Assembly: GCA_902803305.1 (NCBI GenBank)
Contig: CADCPL010000156.1
Coordinates: 1-6,249, forward strand
Origin: an uncultured Lachnospiraceae bacterium
GTDB lineage: Bacteria; Bacillota; Clostridia; Lachnospirales; Lachnospiraceae
Direction: 5' to 3'
Length of the DNA: 6,249 nt
Shown: one piece after another, positions 1 to 5,154 of the stretch
How positions within the stretch are numbered: position 1 is the stretch's first letter
Layout of the letters: each line of letters begins with the position of its first letter
Translations under genes and position numbers: made by a program
Notes under the pieces: model-generated
What the model was told of the DNA's origin: nothing
The model's input: only the letters and a program-made list of their open reading frames with translations
The model's database searches: none

Positions 1-906
1 ACGATCAGTAACGGCGGATATTATTCGATCTCGTCCGCCGACAGTCTCGAAACAGCGATACTCGGTAACAAGCTGGCTTATGTCGCTTCAGTTTTTGCGC
101 CGATGCTTATTTTTCTCATAATATGCAATATCTGCCGCATCAAACTCCCTTCGGCACTTCGTTCTGCGATCTTTTTTCTGCAGGCCGTAATATATGTGAG
201 CGTATGTACGATAGGAAAATACCCGGTCTTTTACAAGAAAGTCAAATTCGGGATAAATGACGGGTTCGGGTATCTTACAAAAGTATACGGACCGTTTCAC
301 ACATTGTGCGTGGTCACGATGATCATATATATGATCGGAGGCATCGTTATAGGACTGATCTCACTTAACAGGAAAAACGTTGTAAGCAGGATAAATGTTG
401 AAGTACTTCTGTTTTCCGAAGCGCTCGCATTTGCGGTATATCTGATAGAACGCTTCGTACATATGAAGTATGAACTGCTGCCTGTAGTACTTGTATTCAC
501 GATGAGCATCATACTGGTGCCTCTTGCTAAGATATACAGATATTCCCTTTACAATAATTCGAGCATTCTTGACAGTGACAAATCCGGGACGGGTTACATT
601 GTTTTTGATAAAAAACTGAATTATATGGGCAGTAATGATTATGCCGCAAGCCTGTTTCCCGAACTGAGCGAGTGGGAGCTTGAAAAGAAGATCCCGGGTA
701 ACGGAGGAAGGTTCAATACGTTTTTAAGGCAGCCGCTCATGTCTTTTGTAAATGAAGGCGGGGCAGAAGACGGTCTTACGAAGACATACGAGCATCAGGG
801 CGAAACGTTCAGCTGCCGGATGAACCGCATGCTTGCCGCGAACAAAAAGGTGATAGGATATTATGTCAGGATTACCGATATCACCCGGCTTATAAACAAG
901 CAATGA
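1..906 (+). CDS. 7TM membrane sensor with C-terminal PAS-like domain and no output domain (5' partial)
   Basis: The reading frame is open from base 1, so the true start lies upstream; 301 codons are visible, ending in TGA at 904-906. An ATG at 103 falls inside a membrane helix and is unlikely to be the real start. Hydrophobic segments lie near visible residues 25-46, 52-72, 103-122, 133-152 and 158-176. The loop at 72-100, with IGKYPVFYKKV and YGPFHTL, and the later YLIERF resemble the histidine kinase N-terminal 7TM domain (HisKA_7TM) that I associate with Lachnospiraceae diguanylate cyclases. Residues 198-298 look like a PAS-like domain, opening GYIVFDKKLNYMGSN and closing YYVRITDIT. In relatives I recall, such a PAS leads into GGDEF or another output domain; here the protein ends nine residues after YYVRITDIT begins its last strand. 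It overlaps the next gene by 4 bp, which suggests a joint function with that HD-GYP protein, perhaps as a sensing partner. The ligand is unknown. The membrane-sensor call is firm; the family names rest on recognition by eye. Confidence 0.8.
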   Translation, partial: TISNGGYYSISSADSLETAILGNKLAYVASVFAPMLIFLIICNICRIKLPSALRSAIFFLQAVIYVSVCTIGKYPVFYKKVKFGINDGFGYLTKVYGPFHTLCVVTMIIYMIGGIVIGLISLNRKNVVSRINVEVLLFSEALAFAVYLIERFVHMKYELLPVVLVFTMSIILVPLAKIYRYSLYNNSSILDSDKSGTGYIVFDKKLNYMGSNDYAASLFPELSEWELEKKIPGNGGRFNTFLRQPLMSFVNEGGAEDGLTKTYEHQGETFSCRMNRMLAANKKVIGYYVRITDITRLINKQ

Positions 907-3080
907 CTATGAAGAGAGAAAGAAAAGGAACAATTGAATCCATTTTGACCGATACCGTAAGGCTCGGGGCGTTATTTGTGCTTGCGGTAACTGTCATAAT
1001 CATGCTGATCGCCGCATTTGACAACGATACAGCGGGTGAGGCATCGATCGGTTCGTTTGAGTCGGGGGACTTTAATGAAGGTTGGAGCCTCATGTTTCAT
1101 GGAGAGCGTCAGACGATAGATCTCCCGATGAATCTTGAATGCGAAAAGGGAGATGAGGTGATCCTCTCCAAGAACCTTCCGGATGATCTCTGCGACGGCA
1201 TGAGCATAATGATGCGCGCGGCGATGGAGGATGTCAGCATATATGTTAACGGCAGACTTCGCGAAACATACTCATCCAACACTGTCGAGGGCTTAAGTTA
1301 CTATCCGCCAAGTGCTTATATCGTCACGCAGATAGGAAGCGCGGACTCCGGAAAGGATATAGCGTTTCATCTTACGATCAAGAATAAGGGTACCTTGAAT
1401 TCCGTTTCGATAAATCACGGTAATAACGGCTGGTTCGAAGTGCTGAAAAACTCACTTGTTATGAATTCGGTTGCCGTCTTTATACTCATATGCGGACTGA
1501 TCATCGCCCTGTGCGCATTTTTCTCCGGAAAAGGCTATAAAACCGAGGCTGCCGGGTATCTCGGTATTCTTATATTTGATGCGGCACTGTGGCTGATAAG
1601 TGAATCCGTTATAAGACAGCTCGTGTTTAACAGGCCGTCCATGTCTCAGTATTTTTCTTATCTTTCATTCGAACTGATCTCGGTGTTTGCATGCATGTAT
1701 TTTGATGCCATGCAGCATAAGATATATCACAGAAGATTTCTTGTCATTGAGTCGGTGTGCCTGGCCGCCATAATCGTAAACGTCCTGCTTGATACAAGTG
1801 ATATCCTCAAGATGTTTCAGACGGCTCCTGTGTCTCATGTTCTGTCCGGGATAGCATGTATAATTGTTATCATAAACATAATCACGGACTATCGCCATGG
1901 CAGGATAAGAAACTACATCATCAACGTCATTGGCACGCTCATATTCCTGCTTTTTGCGTTTGTTGAACTTTCGCGTTTCTATTTCCCGGTAAGTGTTGTT
2001 TTCGGGACATACTTAAGCCTCGGACTGATCGCACTTATGGTGGCAACACTTATGCAGACGTTGTATGACATACTGAAGGAATACCGTGAACGTGAAAAGA
2101 AAAAGACAGCCTTGACTATAAGCACGATCGAGACGATAGCGGGTGCGATAGATGCAAGGGATGAATATACCGGCGGACACTCCGAAAGAGTCGGACTGTA
2201 TTCTCAACGGCTTGCAAGAGAGATGGCTGCCGATTATGAACTGAGCGAGGAGGATATCGTCAGGATACACTATATCGGGCTTGTCCATGATATCGGAAAG
2301 ATAGGTGTTGCGGATAATGTTCTCAACAAATCAGGGAAACTTAATGATGAAGAATTCACTCTCATGAGAAGACATACGGAGATCGGTTACGAGATCATGA
2401 CAAATCTCGGCAGCGAGATAGAAGGACTCCTTGACGGTATCAGACATCATCATGAACGTTTTGACGGAAACGGTTACCCCGATAAACTGTCGGGAACGGA
2501 TATTCCTCTTGTAGCAAGGATACTGGCGCTTGCGGACAGTTATGATGCAATGACGTCAAACCGTGTGTACAGAAAGAGACTGAGCGATAAGGAAGTCAGA
2601 GATGAACTTGTACGATGCTCGGGAACGCAGTTCGATCCGGCACTGACGGAGATATTCTTAAGGCTTCTCGACAGCGGAGAACTCAGTGCCGATATCAAAG
2701 ACGGTATAGCAACCGACAGTGAAGGAAGGATGCGGACATCATCCGTTCTCGATGATATTCTATCAAAGGATCTGATGAATGATGTTAAGGTCAGCAATCC
2801 TTCGCATGTAAGGATGCTCTGTTATATCCTGAAACTCATGGAGAAAAAGGAAAAGAGCTACAGAGTGATTCTGATAAGTGAAGATACCGGTGATGAGCCT
2901 ATGTCTGCCGGGACGAAGTCATCGATAAAAGAATTGTTTGATGATCCGCATGACGTTATCATAAAATACACGGCAAAAGCGTATATAGCCGCATTGTATG
3001 ACAGGACACAGGGTGATATCGGTCTTATGACGGAAGGCATAAAGGAGAGGTGTCCTTCTGTCACTATCAGGGTATTATAA
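903..3080 (+). CDS. Membrane-bound HD-GYP c-di-GMP phosphodiesterase with 7TMR-DISM-type sensor
   Basis: This 725-residue protein is predicted to hydrolyse cyclic di-GMP at the inner face of the membrane in response to an external signal. Domains in order: one helix at about 21-39; an extracytoplasmic beta-rich region at 45-183 that looks like a galactose-binding jelly roll (IYVNGRLRETY at 113-123), as in 7TMR-DISM receptors; seven helices between 187 and 386; a short charged linker with EYREREKKK at 393-401; HD-GYP at about 405-590; and a 130-residue tail. The HD-GYP core looks intact: GGHSERV (424-430), HDIGK (462-466, with the H462-D463 pair), RRH (489-491), HHERFDGNGYP (516-526), D545 in ADSYDAMTSNR and GTQFDPAL (574-581). 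The tail at about 632-717 resembles a GGDEF fold lacking the signature residues. The ATG at 903 overlaps the upstream TGA and has no visible Shine-Dalgarno sequence; another ATG lies at 909. Expression probably depends on translation of the upstream gene. The 3' end overlaps the convergent ktrA stop by 6 bp. Confidence 0.93.
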   Translation: MTMKRERKGTIESILTDTVRLGALFVLAVTVIIMLIAAFDNDTAGEASIGSFESGDFNEGWSLMFHGERQTIDLPMNLECEKGDEVILSKNLPDDLCDGMSIMMRAAMEDVSIYVNGRLRETYSSNTVEGLSYYPPSAYIVTQIGSADSGKDIAFHLTIKNKGTLNSVSINHGNNGWFEVLKNSLVMNSVAVFILICGLIIALCAFFSGKGYKTEAAGYLGILIFDAALWLISESVIRQLVFNRPSMSQYFSYLSFELISVFACMYFDAMQHKIYHRRFLVIESVCLAAIIVNVLLDTSDILKMFQTAPVSHVLSGIACIIVIINIITDYRHGRIRNYIINVIGTLIFLLFAFVELSRFYFPVSVVFGTYLSLGLIALMVATLMQTLYDILKEYREREKKKTALTISTIETIAGAIDARDEYTGGHSERVGLYSQRLAREMAADYELSEEDIVRIHYIGLVHDIGKIGVADNVLNKSGKLNDEEFTLMRRHTEIGYEIMTNLGSEIEGLLDGIRHHHERFDGNGYPDKLSGTDIPLVARILALADSYDAMTSNRVYRKRLSDKEVRDELVRCSGTQFDPALTEIFLRLLDSGELSADIKDGIATDSEGRMRTSSVLDDILSKDLMNDVKVSNPSHVRMLCYILKLMEKKEKSYRVILISEDTGDEPMSAGTKSSIKELFDDPHDVIIKYTAKAYIAALYDRTQGDIGLMTEGIKERCPSVTIRVL
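3075..3080. other. Convergent stop-codon overlap in the palindrome TTATAA
   Basis: The HD-GYP gene stops at TAA 3078-3080 on the + strand, and ktrA stops at TAA on the - strand (TTA at 3075-3077 as written). Both lie inside the self-complementary hexamer TTATAA, so the coding regions overlap by 6 bp. No GC-rich hairpin with a U-run is visible within about 60 bp on either side for either strand. Confidence 0.95.
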
Positions 3081-3719
3081 TCTCCATTTCTTGTTATCTT
3101 TTTCGGAAACTATCAGTAAAATATCGTCTTTGTCGAAAGGCTTTTTCGGATCCACAAAACGGAACGGTTTTCCTTTCTTTCTGACGGCAACTATATTAAG
3201 GTTCATTATGTTCCTAAGATCAAGTTCCACAAGATCTTTGCCGATCCATTCGGCCTTCGGAGCCATTTCCATCATGTACATATTCTCATCCAGCTCGTAG
3301 AAATCCTTGAAGATCGATGACAGCATTATTCGTGCGCTTCGCGCGCCTCCTTCGCCTTCGGGATCGATTATCTTGTCCGCTCCGATCTTTTTCAGGATCT
3401 TTTCCATTCGGGTTGTCGTTGCTTTTGCTATCACGACCGGAACACCTTGTTCCTTGGCAACGGTTACTGACATGATAGATGCAGCGAGATTACCGCCCAT
3501 TGAAACAACGACCATATCCATGTTCTTAAGGCCGAGGGCCAATACGGCATCTTCATCGGTAAGATCGGCACATACCGCAGAGGTGCATTTGTCCGAGAAT
3601 TCTTCTATCAGTTTTTCGTTTGCATCAACGGCAAGCACATCTGCTCCCATACGATACAGATTTTCGGCAAGGCTCCTGCCGTATTTTCCGAGACCTAAGA
3701 CAGCGATCGATTTTTTCAT
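3075..3719 (-). CDS. ktrA: Ktr/Trk potassium uptake system regulatory subunit (RCK protein)
   Basis: This is the cytoplasmic gating subunit of a KtrAB potassium transporter. Members of the family form an RCK ring that binds ATP/ADP (or NAD(H) in Trk systems) and opens the membrane subunit. The 214 residues match the usual length of about 220. The N-terminal RCK_N domain (about 3-120) has the Rossmann motif GLGKYGRS (9-16). R15 directly follows the glycine motif, where family members contact nucleotide phosphate, and the acidic D32 ends strand 2 (VLAVD), where the ribose is held. Later come VSMGGN (72-77) and DPE (119-121). Residues about 140-212 fit the RCK_C/TrkA_C domain, which binds c-di-AMP in several Firmicute KtrA proteins; whether this one does cannot be read from sequence. 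The ATG start has AGGAGG 5 nt upstream. The gene lies 9 nt after ktrB, so the two are surely co-transcribed. It could equally be labelled trkA; the direct neighbour of KtrB type favours ktrA. Confidence 0.95.
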   Translation of the reverse strand: MKKSIAVLGLGKYGRSLAENLYRMGADVLAVDANEKLIEEFSDKCTSAVCADLTDEDAVLALGLKNMDMVVVSMGGNLAASIMSVTVAKEQGVPVVIAKATTTRMEKILKKIGADKIIDPEGEGGARSARIMLSSIFKDFYELDENMYMMEMAPKAEWIGKDLVELDLRNIMNLNIVAVRKKGKPFRFVDPKKPFDKDDILLIVSEKDNKKWRL

Positions 3720-3724
3720 GAGTA

Positions 3725-3730
3725 CCTCCT
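3725..3730 (-). promoter_or_regulatory. Ribosome binding site of ktrA, overlapping the ktrB stop
   Basis: On the - strand AGGAGG lies 5 nt before the ktrA ATG. Its first two bases are the last two bases of the ktrB TAG stop (3729-3731), in the string TTAGGAGG. A ribosome ending ktrB therefore finishes on the ktrA start signal, which favours coupled translation of the two subunits. Confidence 0.9.
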
Positions 3731-5093
3731 AACCTACGTAAAAGTGTCCCTTGGCATGTACAAGTGTATTATCGGATCTCTTTTCTTTTGCGAAGAATAC
3801 GGCCATGGAGATCGGACCGATCCTTCCGAGATACATTGATATTATGATTATGATCCTTCCGGCGCTGTTTAAATGCGGAGTCAGACCTCTTGATAATCCG
3901 ACGGTACCGAGTGCGCTGATCACCTCATAAAGAGCGTCGGTATGAGCAAATCCGCATATCGAAATGAGCAGAAGATTCATAACGAATACGGTCAGCAAAC
4001 TGAAAAATACTATGGCAGCTGATTTTTTAAGCTGTTCTTCAGGAACTTTTTTATGAAAGACAACGTTTTCTTTTTTGCCGTTTATATAAGACAGGGCGTT
4101 GATAAAAAAGAGAAAAGCAGTCATCGTTTTGATACCGCCGGCTGTACCTATCGGAGAACCGCCTATGAACATAAGGACATATCCTATGATACAAGAGCTT
4201 TCCTTAAGATTTTCCTGAGGAATGGAAGCAAAGCCGGCAGTCCTGAACGTTACGGACTGAAACAGACTGTTTAGTATCTTATCCTTTATACTCATCACTC
4301 CGAGAGTATAGGGATTGTCATATTCGAATATGAATATGCAGGCAGCTCCTGCCAATATGAGAAACAGCGTCATTAAGATCACAACCCTTGTATGCTCTGG
4401 AAGATGAGTAAATATCTGACGTGGAGAAAAACGGTGTCGTATTCCGTGTTTGATACCGTCTATCATATCAAACCAGACAATAAAACCGATACCGCCAAGA
4501 ACTATCAGAGCCATCGTTGTCCACATGAACATACCTGCAGATCTAAGACCCAGCAGGCTGTCCGCGCCGATCACGTCCATTCCGGCATTACAGAATGCGG
4601 AGACGGAGTGAAATACAGATGCCCATATCCCCTTTTTTACTCCGAGCAAGGGGATCAATTCAAATGAACATATGATCGCGCCGCACAGTTCAACTATCAT
4701 GACATCTTTGAACATACGTATGAGAAAGTTAAGAACTTCGTGCTCCCTGTCGAGGTTAAGCGAATCGCCGAGAAGAACCCTGTTCGAGAGAAACAGTTTT
4801 TTCCCGGTGGCGATCATGATCATCGAGAGGACCGCAACAACACCGAAACCGCCGATCTGTATGAGTATCAGGATAACGATCTGTCCGAAAAGACTCCAGT
4901 ATGCATAAGTATCGACAACCACAAGGCCTGTCACACACACGGATGTTGTTGAGGTAAACAGCGCAGTCAGAAGATCCGCACCATGTCCCGATGTACATGA
5001 GACCGGGAGCATAAGAAGAAGTGTACCTATCGTGATCACGACAAGAAAGCTTAGCGGGATATAGTGTACCGGTGCCATTCTCGGAAACTTCAA
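3729..5093 (-). CDS. ktrB: Ktr/Trk potassium uptake system membrane subunit
   Basis: This 454-residue integral membrane protein is the potassium-translocating subunit of a KtrAB system and belongs to the Trk/Ktr/HKT superfamily. Its length is typical. The four repeated M1-P-M2 units are visible through their selectivity-filter loops: SVCVTGLVVVD (51-61, with V54-T55-G56-L57), AFCNAGMD (166-173), SVTFRTAGF (280-288) and SALGTVGLS (393-401), each with the conserved filter glycine. GGSPIGTAGGIK (311-322) matches the flexible intramembrane gate loop of the third repeat, and GRIGP (423-427) carries the conserved arginine of the last helix. The start codon is TTG (5091-5093); it is chosen because AGGAGG lies 8 nt upstream, whereas the first in-frame ATG (codon 6, 5076-5078) is 23 nt away. 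The second filter has methionine (NAGM) where many relatives have phenylalanine, which is a mild variation. ktrA follows after 9 nt, and transcription probably starts in the divergent gap upstream. trkH is the alternative name. Confidence 0.95.
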   Translation of the reverse strand: MKFPRMAPVHYIPLSFLVVITIGTLLLMLPVSCTSGHGADLLTALFTSTTSVCVTGLVVVDTYAYWSLFGQIVILILIQIGGFGVVAVLSMIMIATGKKLFLSNRVLLGDSLNLDREHEVLNFLIRMFKDVMIVELCGAIICSFELIPLLGVKKGIWASVFHSVSAFCNAGMDVIGADSLLGLRSAGMFMWTTMALIVLGGIGFIVWFDMIDGIKHGIRHRFSPRQIFTHLPEHTRVVILMTLFLILAGAACIFIFEYDNPYTLGVMSIKDKILNSLFQSVTFRTAGFASIPQENLKESSCIIGYVLMFIGGSPIGTAGGIKTMTAFLFFINALSYINGKKENVVFHKKVPEEQLKKSAAIVFFSLLTVFVMNLLLISICGFAHTDALYEVISALGTVGLSRGLTPHLNSAGRIIIIISMYLGRIGPISMAVFFAKEKRSDNTLVHAKGHFYVG

Positions 5094-5101
5094 AACGCCA
5101 T
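5090..5101 (-). other. Minimal ORF (ATG GCG TTT TGA) overlapping the ktrB TTG start
   Basis: On the - strand an ATG at 5099-5101 directly follows the AGGAGG of ktrB and opens a three-codon frame. Its TGA (5090-5092) overlaps the TTG start of ktrB (5091-5093), in the string TTTTGAAG. The ATG touches the Shine-Dalgarno sequence with no spacer, so it is probably not initiated efficiently. One extra T in the four-T run would put it in frame with ktrB. Confidence 0.4.
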
Positions 5102-5107
5102 CCTCCT
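5102..5107 (-). promoter_or_regulatory. Ribosome binding site of ktrB, deciding the TTG start
   Basis: A consensus AGGAGG (inside AAAAGGAGGATG on the - strand) sits 8 nt before TTG 5093-5091. This is ideal spacing for that codon, too close for the out-of-frame ATG at 5101, and too far for the in-frame ATG at codon 6. It is the main reason to place the ktrB start at TTG. Confidence 0.85.
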
Positions 5108-5124
5108 TTTAAAATAACCTCTGT

Positions 5125-5154
5125 ATTATATCACACGGAAAGGAAGAATATGAA
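5125..5154 (-). promoter_or_regulatory. Predicted sigma-A promoter of ktrBA with extended -10
   Basis: Reading the - strand, a perfect -10 hexamer TATAAT (5125-5130) is preceded by TGA (5131-5133), giving an extended -10 of the TGnTATAAT form. A weak -35 match TTCATA (5149-5154) lies 18 nt upstream and overlaps the helicase start codon. Transcription would start near 5118, giving a leader of roughly 25 nt before the TTG of ktrB. The -10 is convincing; the -35 is poor, as is often seen with extended -10 promoters. No operator or riboswitch fits in so short a leader. Confidence 0.65.
5141..5146 (+). promoter_or_regulatory. Ribosome binding site of the helicase gene
   Basis: AGGAAG, within the purine-rich GGAAAGGAAG (5137-5146), precedes ATG 5150. 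It is weaker than the AGGAGG sites of the two ktr genes but well placed, with 5 nt between AGGA and the start. Confidence 0.6.

Larger units (their letters stand above)
5089..5129 (+). promoter_or_regulatory. Possible + strand promoter for the helicase gene
   Basis: Two weak candidates lie in the gap before the helicase. One is TTCAAA (5089-5094) with TAAAAT (5110-5115), at a short 15-nt spacing. The other is TATTAT (5124-5129), which overlaps the ktrB -10 on the opposite strand but has no recognisable -35 box. One of them must act, or the gene must be read from elsewhere, because the upstream gene is divergent. The sequence does not settle which. Confidence 0.3.

Noticed and set aside
321..336. 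Perfect 16-bp palindrome GATCATATATATGATC
   Set aside because: It lies inside the sensor gene and encodes part of a membrane helix (MIIYMI, reading ATG ATC ATA TAT ATG ATC). Alternating ATA/ATG/ATC codons give such symmetry easily, and it is not repeated elsewhere in the window, so an operator role is not supported.
880..960. Possibility that the sensor gene is a frameshifted or broken diguanylate cyclase
   Set aside because: The other frames after the stop do not continue a GGDEF domain; the next frame begins a complete protein with its own first membrane helix. The end looks native rather than a recent break.
3042..3057. Small inverted repeat AAGGA...TCCTT as a terminator
   Set aside because: The stem is only 5 bp with a 6-nt loop, there is no U-run on either strand, and it lies inside the coding end of the HD-GYP gene.
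3334..3344. GCGC-TTC-GCGC hairpin
   Set aside because: It is a 4-bp stem inside ktrA coding sequence (GARSAR region) with no following T-run; it fits codon use rather than a signal.
3307..3732. Open frame of 141 codons on the + strand opposite ktrA
   Set aside because: It is a serine/isoleucine-rich shadow of ktrA with no domain pattern or ribosome binding site; ktrA on the other strand has clear motifs.
4392..4952. Several + strand open frames opposite ktrB
   Set aside because: The ktrB frame is continuous with filter loops and membrane helices through the region; the opposite frames show no recognisable protein features.
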